A program made the position numbers and the translations under genes. A stretch of 56,059 nucleotides of DNA, from positions 1 through 56,059 of the forward strand of contig JBEKIM010000002.1 in the NCBI GenBank assembly GCA_050011755.1, in the 5' to 3' direction. This DNA comes from Bog-159 sp050011755 (GTDB lineage Bacteria > Acidobacteriota > Terriglobia > Bryobacterales > Bryobacteraceae). Shown in pieces: positions 1 through 8,305 of the stretch. A model generated the notes under the pieces. That model saw only the letters and a program-made list of their open reading frames with translations. It searched no databases and was not told the origin of the DNA. The stretch's first letter is position 1, and the number at the start of each line of letters is the position of its first letter.

Positions 1-242
1 TTGAAATCCGCGCCCGCGGCCACGCGCCATGGCGTGCTTCCCGACAGCGAGACCGTACTCAAGAGCTGCGGCGACGACCGGCTGGTGCTTTCATACCAGA
101 ACTGCGCCGCGCCGGCCACGGGATCTTCCCAAACCAGATACGCGTTGCTGCCGCCGGTGGCGTACTTGACCGCGGTGGCGATGCGCCAGGAATTGCCGCT
201 AACTACGTTGTCGAGACCTCTAGACTCAAGTATGTGATCGAT
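1..242 (-). pseudogene. Truncated secreted beta-rich protein fragment (runs off left edge)
   Basis: The minus strand is open from a TGA at 243-245 to the window edge. It reads as protein-like sequence rich in Ser, Gly, Trp and Tyr (SGNSWRIATAVKYATGG, then YLVWEDPVAGAAQFWYES), the style of FG-GAP/VCBS or lectin-like extracellular proteins. I see no ATG, GTG or TTG in the first 30 or so codons, so this looks like the inside of a gene that lost its 5' end. It lies directly 3' of the tRNA-Lys gene, a position often used by integrating elements. The rest lies outside the window. The coding frame is fairly convincing; the pseudogene status is an inference. Confidence 0.4.
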
Positions 243-249
243 TCAAAAA

Positions 250-325
250 TGGTGAGCCGGGCGGGACTCGAACCCGCGACCCTTTGATTAAAAGTCAAAT
301 GCTCTACCGACTGAGCTACCGGCCC
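250..325 (-). tRNA. tRNA-Lys (anticodon UUU)
   Basis: On the minus strand a 76-nt cloverleaf starts GGGCCGG and ends CCGGCTC-A-CCA, so the CCA end is encoded. The acceptor stem pairs over 7 bp with one G-T wobble. The D arm (GCTCAGTCGGTAGAGC) and T arm (GGGTTCGAGTCCC) are canonical, and the anticodon loop CTTTTAA gives UUU, lysine. A short T run follows the 3' end. Confidence 0.97.
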
Positions 326-403
326 TCAACGCACGCCTTCCGTCTTTACAGCTTAACACGCCACCCCGTAGACTCCGGCCGTGCGCGATGCAAAAATGTG
401 GTC

Positions 404-2008
404 ATGTCAGATCCTGTCGTCTTAATTGCCAGCGGCGATCTCCGCCTGGCCGCCAACCAGAAGTGTTGGCCAGCCCAGGCCCGCGCCGAGGAAGCCGTCA
501 TGCGCGCCATCCGGCGCCTGGGCCACGCGGTCGAACGCGGCCACGCCTGCGATCCCGCCAAAGGCCACGGCTTCATCGATAGCCAGAAGCGCGGAATGGA
601 AGTGTTCCGCGGCATCCCGTCCGGCGCGCCCCTGGTGGTGGTCGAGGCGGTGTGGCAGTATAGCCATCACATCCTCCACGGACTCTATAGCCATCGCGGT
701 CCCATACTCACCCTCGCCAACTGGAGCGGCGAATGGCCTGGCCTCGTTGGCATGCTTAACCTGAATGCCTCGCTGACTAAAGCCGGCGTCCCCTATGACA
801 CCCTCTGGAGCACGGATTTCACCGATGCCTTCTTCCTCGACGGCCTGCGCGCCTGGCTCGCGGGCGAGCCTGTCCTGCACGATACCAGCCATGTGCGGCC
901 GCTTTCCGCCTGCCAACTGCCGGCGCAAGCCGAGGAGACCGGCGCCCGCCTGGCCGCCGAACTACGAAGGAACAAAGCCATCATGGGCGTCTTCGACGAG
1001 GGCTGCATGGGCATGTACAACGCCATCATCCCCGATGAGTTGCTGCATGCAACGGGGGTCTTCAAGGAGCGCATGAGCCAGTCGGCCCTCTATGCCGAGA
1101 TGCTCGCGACCAGCGACGAGGAAGCGCGTGAAGTGCGCGCCTGGCTCGATCGCAAAGGCGTCGCGTTTCGCACCGGTGCCGATCCCGAAACCGAGCTGAC
1201 CGATGCCCAGATCCTCGCACAGTGCAAGATGTATATCGCGGCCTTACGCATCGCGGACGACTTCGGCTGCGACGCCGTCGGCATTCAGTATCAGCAGGGG
1301 TTGAAGGATCTGGCGCCGGCTTCCGATCTGGCCGAAGGCTTGTTGAATAACGTGGACCGGCCGCCGGTGCGCGCGCGGGGCAACGGGCATGTGCTCTATG
1401 AAAACGATGCCCTGCCGCACTTCAACGAGGTGGACGAATGCGCCGGCCTCGATGCGCTCGTCACCCATCGCATCTGGAAAGCGCTCGGCTATCCGCCCGA
1501 AACAACGCTGCACGACGTGCGTTACGGCGAGGCTTACCCGGTAAATGGTGTGGAAGAATTCGTGTGGGTCTTTGAAATCTCGGGCGCCGTGCCGCCCGCG
1601 CATTTCATCGGTGGATACGCGGGCGCGGTGAGCGAGCGCCAGCCGCCGATGTATTTCCGCCTGGGCGGGGGCGGTCTGAAAGGCGTCAGCAAGCCCGGCG
1701 AGATCGTCTGGAGCCGCATCTTTGTGGATAGCGGGGTGTTGAAGGCGGACATCGGACGTGCCAAGGTGGTGGAATTGCCGCCCGAAGAGACCGAGCGGCG
1801 CTGGCGCATCACCACGCCGCAATGGCCCATCATGCACGCCGTGACCTACGGTGTCACCCGCGACCAGATGATGGCGCGTCACAAATCCAACCACGTCCAG
1901 GTGGCCTATGCGCCGGATGCCGAGGCCGCCGATCTGGCCCTGGCCGCCAAGGCCGTCATGTTCCGCGAAATGGGACTGGACGTCTCGGTCTGCGGCGCCG
2001 CGCATTAA
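404..2008 (+). CDS. L-fucose/L-arabinose isomerase-like protein
   Basis: This is a 534-residue cytoplasmic protein with no signal peptide or membrane segment. The overall pattern (an N-terminal Rossmann-like part with VVVVEAVWQYSHHIL and LANWSGEWPGLVGMLNL, a middle part with MGVFDEGCMGMYNAIIPDE, and a C-terminal beta-rich part with YFRLGGGGLKGVSKPGEIVW) resembles the fucose/arabinose isomerase fold seen in uncharacterised acidobacterial 'fucose isomerase' proteins. The substrate is unknown. I place the start at ATG 404, because an upstream in-frame start at 284 would lie inside the tRNA gene; no strong ribosome site is visible. The permease gene 110 nt downstream is on the same strand. Confidence 0.72.
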   Translation: MSDPVVLIASGDLRLAANQKCWPAQARAEEAVMRAIRRLGHAVERGHACDPAKGHGFIDSQKRGMEVFRGIPSGAPLVVVEAVWQYSHHILHGLYSHRGPILTLANWSGEWPGLVGMLNLNASLTKAGVPYDTLWSTDFTDAFFLDGLRAWLAGEPVLHDTSHVRPLSACQLPAQAEETGARLAAELRRNKAIMGVFDEGCMGMYNAIIPDELLHATGVFKERMSQSALYAEMLATSDEEAREVRAWLDRKGVAFRTGADPETELTDAQILAQCKMYIAALRIADDFGCDAVGIQYQQGLKDLAPASDLAEGLLNNVDRPPVRARGNGHVLYENDALPHFNEVDECAGLDALVTHRIWKALGYPPETTLHDVRYGEAYPVNGVEEFVWVFEISGAVPPAHFIGGYAGAVSERQPPMYFRLGGGGLKGVSKPGEIVWSRIFVDSGVLKADIGRAKVVELPPEETERRWRITTPQWPIMHAVTYGVTRDQMMARHKSNHVQVAYAPDAEAADLALAAKAVMFREMGLDVSVCGAAH

Positions 2009-2118
2009 GCGCCTCGCCGTTCGCTCATTCCATGCAAGCAGACTTCCGAAGTTCGCCACAGCGTGCGGCGTTGCGCTAGAATGCTGAAATCTAAAGATCG
2101 GGAGTCTATTAAGGACAG

Positions 2119-3705
2119 ATGCCAAACTTGCTGGCGCGGAAGCCGCTGAAGAACCTGATGGAAGAAGCCCGTCAAACGGGCGAACACAGTCTGAAACGCA
2201 CGCTGGGCGTCTTCCAGTTGACCGCCTTGGGCGTCGGCGCCGTCATCGGCGCCGGGATCTTCGTCATGGCGGGGTTGGGCGCGCATTACGCCGGGCCAGG
2301 CCTGATGTTGTCCTTCGTCTTATCCGGCTTGGGCTGCGCGTTCGCCGGTCTTTGCTACGCGGAATTCGCGGCGATGATTCCCCTGGCCGGCAGCGCCTAC
2401 ACCTACGCTTATGCCACGCTGGGCGAGATCTTCGCCTGGATCATCGGTTGGGACCTGACGCTCGAGTACGCCATGGGCGCCAGCACGGTTTCATCCGGCT
2501 GGTCGAACCATTTCATCGAGCTGCTCGATATCTTTCACGTGAAGATGCCGCTGTGGCTGGCTTACGACCACTGGACGGCCCTGCGCACCGCGCAGAATAC
2601 CATCGCGCGCCAGATGGCGCAGGCCTCCGATGGCTCGCTGGTGCCGGGCACCCAGGCCTTCCTGGAGAAGGTTTCGGCGATCATGTCCGCGCGTTCCCCC
2701 GAGCTGCTCCAGCGGGCGCACGACCTGCTGCACGCCCCAACTATCTTCGGTGTGGACATAGGCTTTAACCTGCCGGCCTTCCTGATCGCGTTGGTCATCA
2801 CCGGCATCCTGGCCATCGGTATCCAGGAGAGCGCGCGGTTCAACACCGTCATCGTGGTCATCAAAGTTTCCGTCGTTCTGTTCGTCATCGGGCTCGGCAT
2901 CACTTACATCAACAAGGCCAACTGGGGCAATAGTTGGACCACGTTCGCGCCGTTCGGCTTCTCCGGAATCGGAGCCGGCGCGGCCTACATATTCTTCGCC
3001 TACATTGGATTCGACGCCGTCTCGACCACCGCGCAGGAGGCCAAGAATCCGCAGCGGGACTTGCCCATCGGGATCATCGCCTCCCTTCTGATTTGCACCG
3101 TTTTGTATATCGCGGTGGCCGCCGTGCTCACCGGAATGGTGCCCTGGCGCGACGTCAACATAGAAGCGCCCATTGCGCGCGCCTTTATAGACCGCGGGCT
3201 CACGGGCGCCTCGCACATCATTACGCTGGGCGCTTTGGCCGGCCTCACCAGCGTGATGCTGGTCATGCTTCTGGGCCAAACGCGCGTACTCTACTCCATG
3301 GCGAACGACGGATTGCTTCCCAGGCGTTTCTTCGCCGACATCCACCCCCGCTTCCGGACGCCCTGGAAGAATACCATTCTGGTGGGTGCGCTGGCCGCGG
3401 TGGTCGGCAGCGTCACGCCCATCGATGACATCGGCAAGATGGTGAATATCGGAACGCTGCTCGCTTTCGTCATCGTATGTATCGCGGTCATGGCGTTGCG
3501 GCACACCGATCCCGCGCAGCCCCGCCCCTTCCGGACGCCTTGGGTACCGCTGGTTCCCATCCTGGGCGTGGTGTTTAACGGCTACATGATGTACAAGCTC
3601 GGCTGGCTGAACTGGGCCCGGCTGATCGTCTGGCTGGTGATCGGATTGGTCGTATATTTTTCGTACGGACAGAAACACAGCCGGGTGCAGGCTGCGCTGA
3701 AGTAG
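2119..3705 (+). CDS. APC-superfamily amino-acid permease (cationic amino-acid transporter type)
   Basis: This 528-residue inner-membrane transporter has about 12 hydrophobic segments. The first helix carries the APC substrate-site glycines (GVGAVIGAGIFVMAG, about residues 38-52), followed by PLAGSAYTYAYATLGE and the helix-6 segment FFAYIGFDAVSTTAQEAKNPQRD, typical of the CAT/YfnA branch, which takes up amino acids by ion coupling. A soluble insertion of roughly 65 residues (about 150-215) between early helices is longer than usual and may be an extracytoplasmic loop. The start ATG at 2119 follows TAAGGAC. A hairpin repeat follows the stop. The exact substrate cannot be read from the sequence. 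Confidence 0.9.
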   Translation: MPNLLARKPLKNLMEEARQTGEHSLKRTLGVFQLTALGVGAVIGAGIFVMAGLGAHYAGPGLMLSFVLSGLGCAFAGLCYAEFAAMIPLAGSAYTYAYATLGEIFAWIIGWDLTLEYAMGASTVSSGWSNHFIELLDIFHVKMPLWLAYDHWTALRTAQNTIARQMAQASDGSLVPGTQAFLEKVSAIMSARSPELLQRAHDLLHAPTIFGVDIGFNLPAFLIALVITGILAIGIQESARFNTVIVVIKVSVVLFVIGLGITYINKANWGNSWTTFAPFGFSGIGAGAAYIFFAYIGFDAVSTTAQEAKNPQRDLPIGIIASLLICTVLYIAVAAVLTGMVPWRDVNIEAPIARAFIDRGLTGASHIITLGALAGLTSVMLVMLLGQTRVLYSMANDGLLPRRFFADIHPRFRTPWKNTILVGALAAVVGSVTPIDDIGKMVNIGTLLAFVIVCIAVMALRHTDPAQPRPFRTPWVPLVPILGVVFNGYMMYKLGWLNWARLIVWLVIGLVVYFSYGQKHSRVQAALK

Positions 3706-3715
3706 GCCGCGTGCC

Positions 3716-3777
3716 AGCGGGACTTTTAGGTCCCGCTTACGGCGAACTAAAGTTCGCCGCTGCACGCTGAAGCGTGC
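3716..3777. repeat. Modular intergenic hairpin repeat, copy A
   Basis: Three hairpins lie in the gap between two convergent genes: one with GCGGGAC/GTCCCGC arms (3716-3737), one reading cggcgaactaaagttcgccg (3740-3759), and gcacgctgaagcgtgc (3762-3777), followed by GCCACGGG. The first and third modules also occur in copies C and E, while the middle one is unique to this copy in the window. It could also act as a bidirectional terminator for the convergent genes. Confidence 0.85.
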
Positions 3778-3789
3778 GCCACGGGTAAT

Positions 3790-5007
3790 CTAACGCACGT
3801 ATCTCGGCGGCTGCCCCGCATCCCACGGGTCATACTCGGATGCAAAGCGCACCCGCTCGCTGATCGACGGGTGGTCGTAGAGCCAGAACTCGATAAACGG
3901 GCTGGGATTCGGATCGTCCAGCGAGATCTCGCCCAGAATCTGAAAGGCCTGGGCGGCCTCTTCCGATGAGTTGGGCACGATCCCGTGGATCACTTCGAGG
4001 CCGTAAACGTCGGCGTTGTGCTCCAGCATCCTGCTGAACGAACTGGACACGGGTTCGGAAAGAAAACCGAAAACGGCCAGGGCCAGCAGCAGCACGGGCA
4101 GGGAAGCCCAGTCGCTCACATCGCGGATCTGCCAGCGCCCGCCATAGTGGGCCAAGGCCCAGCGCATCGCGTGATGTGCCAGGAACAGAAAGATCAGGAT
4201 GCCGATCAGGGCCGCGCCCACGCCGATCCAAACGTGTCCCAGGACGTAGTGCCCCATCTCGTGGCCGAAGACGAACAGGATCTGGCCCGTATTCATATCG
4301 TGGATGGTGTTGTCCCAAACCACCACGCGCTTGGATGCGCCAATCCCCGTAACATAGGCGTTCAGCGATTTTAATTTTTCGCTGGCGTTCATTTCGAACA
4401 TGCGGTCGCGCGGAATCACCAGCCCCCCGCGCGCCACTACCTTCTCTATCGCCTCCACCAGCGCTGGTTGCTTCGCGGCCAGCGGCTCGAACTTGAAGAA
4501 AAGCGGCTCGATGGCCAGCGGCTCGATGAACATCAGAAACACAACCATCGGCACCGCCGCCAGCCAGAAGTAGAACCACCAGCGGCGCGGACTGCGGCGC
4601 ATCGCGCCATACAGTACCCAGAGAGCGATGCCGGCTAGGGCGAAGAGCAGCAATTCGCCCTTGGTCCAGTCCCAGAACCACGATCCCCAGCCTTGGATGG
4701 ATTGCTCGAATTTGAGCGAAAGGTGGTGGCCGTAAAGGGAGAGCGGAAGCTCCAGCGCATCGATGGCCAGCAGCAGCAGCGGCCCCACAATGTAGGCCTG
4801 CAAGATACGGTGGCGCGTGGCGGATTCGGCGAAGGTGCGCAGGCGCGGAGCGAGGCGCCAGGCCAACAGCGCCAGGAGCACCGCGATGCCGTAGGCGGCG
4901 GCTATAAAGTGCAGCCGGTTGCGGGCGGCCGCATACTCGATGGCTTTGGCCAGCTTATCCGGCGGCAGCGTGTAGGTTCTGGCGGCTAAGAGCAAGGCTG
5001 GAAACAT
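3790..5007 (-). CDS. M48 family (Ste24-like) membrane zinc metalloprotease
   Basis: This is a 405-residue integral membrane protease with several N-terminal hydrophobic helices, then the zinc site HEMGH (residues 249-253) inside a membrane-adjacent helix, and the third ligand Glu329 in LEHNADVYG. The order of segments and the long N-terminal membrane part match CAAX-protease/Ste24 rather than the shorter HtpX. Such enzymes cleave membrane-associated substrates; in bacteria they are usually linked to quality control. The gene begins 12 nt after the stop of the fatty-acid oxidation gene, so the two are probably co-transcribed, although no functional link is obvious. Confidence 0.9.
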   Translation of the reverse strand: MFPALLLAARTYTLPPDKLAKAIEYAAARNRLHFIAAAYGIAVLLALLAWRLAPRLRTFAESATRHRILQAYIVGPLLLLAIDALELPLSLYGHHLSLKFEQSIQGWGSWFWDWTKGELLLFALAGIALWVLYGAMRRSPRRWWFYFWLAAVPMVVFLMFIEPLAIEPLFFKFEPLAAKQPALVEAIEKVVARGGLVIPRDRMFEMNASEKLKSLNAYVTGIGASKRVVVWDNTIHDMNTGQILFVFGHEMGHYVLGHVWIGVGAALIGILIFLFLAHHAMRWALAHYGGRWQIRDVSDWASLPVLLLALAVFGFLSEPVSSSFSRMLEHNADVYGLEVIHGIVPNSSEEAAQAFQILGEISLDDPNPSPFIEFWLYDHPSISERVRFASEYDPWDAGQPPRYVR

Positions 5008-5019
5008 ATCGCTCCCGCT

Positions 5020-7161
5020 TCAGCGCGCCACAGCCGCGTCCGCCGTGTCATAAAAACTCTTGCCGGCCGCGGCCAGCCGCTCCAGCAGCGGCGCGGGCTG
5101 CCAATGATCGCCCAATCGCGCCCGGTATTCCCGCACCTTGGCCAGCACCTGCGCCAGCCCCAGCGAATCCGCATACGCCATCGGTCCGCCGCGATGCCGC
5201 GGATAACCGAAACCATACGCATAGATCACGTCGATATCGCCCGGCCGGATGGCGATGTGCTCGTCCAGCACGTTGGCGCCTTCGTTGGCCAGCGCCACCA
5301 TGATGCGCGAAAGGATCTCTTCGTCGGAAACGGGCTGCCGCGCGATGCCGCGCTCGCCGGCGGCCTTCTCGGCCAGTTCTTCAATCAGTGGATCGGGGAT
5401 CGGGCTGCGGCTTCCGGCTTCATAGCGATACCACCCCGCGCCGGTTTTCTGGCCGTACCGGCCCATTTCGTAAAGCCAGTCCGGCACCGGCGATTCCGGC
5501 CCTTCCAGGCGCGTCTTGCCGACGGAGCGCAGATACTGCCGGATGCGCGCGCCCACGTCGATGCCCGCGATATCCTGCATGCCGAACGGACCCACCGGCA
5601 TGCCGAAGCCGGTCATCACCCGGTCGATTTGCGGCACACTGGCGCCCTCTTCGAGCAGCAGATAGCCTTCTCGCATGTAATAGCCGAGCATGCGGTTGGC
5701 GACGAAGCCGAAACAGTTGCCCACCACCACCCCTACCTTGTTCAGCTTCTTCGAGAGCTTCAGCGAGGTGGCGATGGTCTGGTTGCCGGTCTCCCGGCCG
5801 CGCACGATTTCCATCAGCTTCATCACGTTCGCGGGGCTGAAGAAATGGTGGCCGATCACGTTGGCCGGCCGTCCGCTCGATTGCGCGAATTGATCGATAT
5901 CCAGCGTGGAAGTATTGGACGCCAGCACGCAATCGGGTCGCGTGACGCGCCCGAGATCGGCGAAGACGGACTTCTTCAGCTCCAGGTTTTCGAACACGGC
6001 TTCCACCACGATATCCACCTGGTCGAAACCATCGTAGGTGAGGGTGGGGCGGATCAGCGACATCACCCGCTCAACCTGCGCGGGCGTCATCTTGCCCTTG
6101 GAAGCGGAGACGTCGTAATTCCTGCGGATGGTCCCGAGGCCGCGATCGAGGGCGGCCTGATCCGATTCCTTCAGCAGCACCGGGATGCCTGCGTTGGCAT
6201 AGTTCATAGCGATGCCGCCGCCCATGGTGCCCGCGCCGACCACGGCCGCCGCGCGGATCTCCATAGTGGGCGTGTCCTTCGGCACGCCGGGCACCTTGCC
6301 GGCTTCGCGTTCCGCGAAAAATAAACGGATCAGGTTGCGCGATTCGGCGGACAGCACGCAATCCGCGAACAAGTCGATTTCGCGCGCGGAGCCGGCATCG
6401 AAGCCTCCCTGTACTCCAGCCGCGATGGCGTCGACCGCGGCATAAGGCGCGTGCGCGCCGCGGGCGGTCTTCTTCAGGCCGGCGCGGGCTGAGGCGATCG
6501 CGGCGTTTGCGGAGTCGTAATCGGCAATCTTCGATTCCTGCTCGCGCACTTTGCGTGTTTCGCCGGCCGCGGCCTTGGCCAGCGCGAAGGCGATCGCGCC
6601 GCGCAGCAGGTCGCCGTCCATAATCTGATCGACGATGCCTTCGTCGAGCGCCCGCTTCGCCCCGATGTGCTGGCCTAGCGTACAGAGTTCGACGGCCGTC
6701 GCCACGCCGCAAAGCCGCGGCAGGCGCTGCGTGCCGCCCGCGCCGGGAATGATGCCCAATAGCACTTCTGGCTGGCCGACCTTCGCGCCCGGCACGGCCA
6801 CGCGATAGTGGCAGGCCATGGCGAACTCCAGTCCGCCGCCCAGCGCGGTGCCGTGGATGGCGCATACCACGGGCTTCGGACAATCTTCGATCCGCCGCAA
6901 CAGCGCATGCACGCGATGCGAGCGGTCGATCGAAACATCCCGGTTGGGGATCGTGCCGAAGACCTTGATATCGGCCCCGGCAATGAAAGTGTTGCCCGCG
7001 CCAATCAGCACCACAGCCTTGGCGGACGGGTCGGCGGCGGCGCGCGCGATACCCGCGTCGATGCCTTCGGGCACGCCGGGACTCAGAGCGTTCACCGGCG
7101 GATTGTTGATAGTGATTACCGCGACGTCATCTTGGACGGTATATTGAACGAGTTCAGACAT
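5020..7161 (-). CDS. Bifunctional enoyl-CoA hydratase / 3-hydroxyacyl-CoA dehydrogenase
   Basis: This 713-residue beta-oxidation multienzyme hydrates enoyl-CoA and oxidises the resulting 3-hydroxyacyl-CoA with NAD+. Residues 1-200 form a crotonase domain with the oxyanion loop AGADIKVFG and both catalytic Glu positions (Glu112 in GGGLEFAMACHYR, Glu132 in QPEVLLGIIPGAGGTQR). The NAD-binding loop VGAGTMGGG is at 308-316, the dehydrogenase signature HHFFSP at 438-443, and two C-terminal HCDH domains follow. The order is that of FadB/FadJ and peroxisomal multifunctional enzymes. No thiolase gene is adjacent. A hairpin repeat lies upstream of the start. Confidence 0.93.
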   Translation of the reverse strand: MSELVQYTVQDDVAVITINNPPVNALSPGVPEGIDAGIARAAADPSAKAVVLIGAGNTFIAGADIKVFGTIPNRDVSIDRSHRVHALLRRIEDCPKPVVCAIHGTALGGGLEFAMACHYRVAVPGAKVGQPEVLLGIIPGAGGTQRLPRLCGVATAVELCTLGQHIGAKRALDEGIVDQIMDGDLLRGAIAFALAKAAAGETRKVREQESKIADYDSANAAIASARAGLKKTARGAHAPYAAVDAIAAGVQGGFDAGSAREIDLFADCVLSAESRNLIRLFFAEREAGKVPGVPKDTPTMEIRAAAVVGAGTMGGGIAMNYANAGIPVLLKESDQAALDRGLGTIRRNYDVSASKGKMTPAQVERVMSLIRPTLTYDGFDQVDIVVEAVFENLELKKSVFADLGRVTRPDCVLASNTSTLDIDQFAQSSGRPANVIGHHFFSPANVMKLMEIVRGRETGNQTIATSLKLSKKLNKVGVVVGNCFGFVANRMLGYYMREGYLLLEEGASVPQIDRVMTGFGMPVGPFGMQDIAGIDVGARIRQYLRSVGKTRLEGPESPVPDWLYEMGRYGQKTGAGWYRYEAGSRSPIPDPLIEELAEKAAGERGIARQPVSDEEILSRIMVALANEGANVLDEHIAIRPGDIDVIYAYGFGYPRHRGGPMAYADSLGLAQVLAKVREYRARLGDHWQPAPLLERLAAAGKSFYDTADAAVAR

Positions 7162-7192
7162 GGGATGCGATCCGATCCATTATGTCATCCCG

Positions 7193-7244
7193 CTTGCCCG
7201 TGGCGCACGCTTCAGCGTGCCGGCGGGACTTTTAAGTCCCGCTC
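7193..7244 (-). repeat. Modular hairpin repeat copy B1; left arm of an inverted repeat pair
   Basis: This 52-nt element contains hairpins gcacgcttcagcgtgc (7205-7220) and gcgggacttttaagtcccgc (7223-7242). Positions 7198-7244 match 21962-22008 exactly in reverse complement over 47 nt, and the element matches 8211-8261 in reverse complement with only two small indels. Together with copy C it brackets the gene at 7326-8066. Confidence 0.92.
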
Positions 7245-7266
7245 TGTGGGCGGTTGACCAATCTTG

Positions 7267-7302
7267 GCCGCCTGAAAGGCGGCTGCGGGCATGATTGCCC
7301 GC
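7267..7302 (+). repeat. Modular hairpin repeat copy B2 (second module type)
   Basis: Two hairpins are joined by CT or T: gccgcctgaaaggcggc (7267-7283) and gcgggcatgattgcccgc (7285-7302). The second is identical to a hairpin in copy D (10574-10591), and the first differs from D's only by compensated stem changes. Both copies are followed by a CCAAT stretch. Confidence 0.9.
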
Positions 7303-7325
7303 CCTCCAATGCCGAAAAGCCGACA

Positions 7326-8066
7326 TTATTCATCTCGGCGAATGACGGAGGGGGGCGGAGTGGGGGAGGATTGGGGAAATGCACCGTTTTTTGGGTTCAC
7401 TTCGTAATTCATTGAATTCGAAGGGGTTGAGGGCGGATTTGGGGGTTCGGGGGCGGGGGGTTCGGGCGCGTGCGGAGCTTCAGGGACGGCGGGAGTCTGG
7501 GCGCTGCGGGCGGCCTGTAGGGCTTTGAGGTGCTTCATGCCGCGTTCGATGGAGCGCTCGATGGCGGTTTCGTAGCGGACGAGGCGGGTGAAGTTGTCGG
7601 GGCCCTTGCCCTGTTCCATGAAAGCGCGGGCCAGAAGATCTTCCGGTTCGTGCGGATTGGGCGCGTTGGAGTCTTTCCCGTCGCGTTTCATGTAGAATTC
7701 GTGATCCGACTGTCTTTTCCGGTCGAAGCGGACCAGAATGGTGGATTCCTCGCGGTAGATGCCGGTTTCGAGGGCAAAAGCGCGGTCGAGACGCCATTGG
7801 GCGGCGGCGATGCGTTGGACGGCCAGTTCTTCACTGTCGCCGACGGGGCGGAGATGGTCGTGGAGATCCTGGAGGAGGCGGAGGAAGGCTTCGGGATCCT
7901 CGCCTTCGAGGATGAAGTGTTTGTCGCCGGATAGGCCGTGGGTGAGGCCGTTGCGGCTGGAGGCGGCTTTGCCTTCGGGGGTGCGGGGGCCGGTCGATTT
8001 CTGGGCGTTGCGGCGGTTGGAATCCGCCTGCTGTTGGGAAAGTTTCCGATCATGATGGCTTTTCAT
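7326..8066 (-). CDS. Uncharacterised STGPRTPEGK-motif protein
   Basis: This 246-residue soluble protein is of unknown function. The N-terminus has a very basic motif with NAQKSTGPRTPEGKAASS followed by RNGLTHGLSG (about residues 19-46), which I recall as the signature of a widespread, often multi-copy acidobacterial family. A charged, mainly helical middle follows (AVQRIAAAQWRLDRAFALETG), then a Pro-rich tail from about residue 190. No HUH, DDE or serine/tyrosine recombinase motif is visible, so it is not a recognisable transposase. The gene sits alone between inverted copies of the hairpin repeat (7193-7244 and 8211-8261), an arrangement that recalls RAYT genes among REP elements. Function and mobility are open. 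Confidence 0.75.
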   Translation of the reverse strand: MKSHHDRKLSQQQADSNRRNAQKSTGPRTPEGKAASSRNGLTHGLSGDKHFILEGEDPEAFLRLLQDLHDHLRPVGDSEELAVQRIAAAQWRLDRAFALETGIYREESTILVRFDRKRQSDHEFYMKRDGKDSNAPNPHEPEDLLARAFMEQGKGPDNFTRLVRYETAIERSIERGMKHLKALQAARSAQTPAVPEAPHAPEPPAPEPPNPPSTPSNSMNYEVNPKNGAFPQSSPTPPPSVIRRDE

Positions 8067-8210
8067 TGATTTGCGGGCGCGGGTATGGCCCTTCCTTTCG
8101 ACTACAGGTTAGCTTGGAGGATTTAGGGACTGCGGGTACGATTCTTGCAAGTGGTTGAAAGGACGGGGGAAATTTGTTGGGCCGGATAAGTGACCGACGC
8201 TGCCTGGCTA

Positions 8211-8261
8211 GAGCGGGACTAAAGTCCCGCCGGCACGCTGAAGCGTAGCGCCACGGGCAAG
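8211..8261 (+). repeat. Modular hairpin repeat copy C; right arm of the inverted repeat pair
   Basis: This 51-nt element has hairpin gcgggactaaagtcccgc (8213-8230) followed by an imperfect GCACGCTGAAGCGT-A-GC module and GCCACGGGCAAG. In reverse complement it matches 7193-7244 apart from two missing loop bases and one extra base. It fills part of the 239-nt gap between the STGPRTPEGK gene and the glycoside hydrolase; I see no gene in that gap. Confidence 0.9.
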
Positions 8262-8305
8262 TGGCCAGTCATCACCAGATAAGTCCCAAATCGACGCTGC
8301 TTGGC

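Noticed and set aside
284..403. Upstream extension of the isomerase-like gene starting at 284
   Set aside because: The extension begins inside the tRNA-Lys gene and its first 40 residues are not protein-like.
422..928. Long minus-strand frames opposite the isomerase-like gene, and many similar frames elsewhere
   Set aside because: They are antisense shadows of high-GC genes, with His/Arg/Gly-rich composition and no recognisable domains.
2491..3765. 424-codon minus-strand frame opposite the amino-acid permease
   Set aside because: Its composition is almost entirely charged and Gln/His/Asp-rich, the usual antisense image of a membrane protein.
7326..8066. RAYT (Y1 transposase) identity for the repeat-flanked gene
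   Set aside because: No HUH motif or catalytic Tyr context is visible; only the arrangement resembles RAYT loci.
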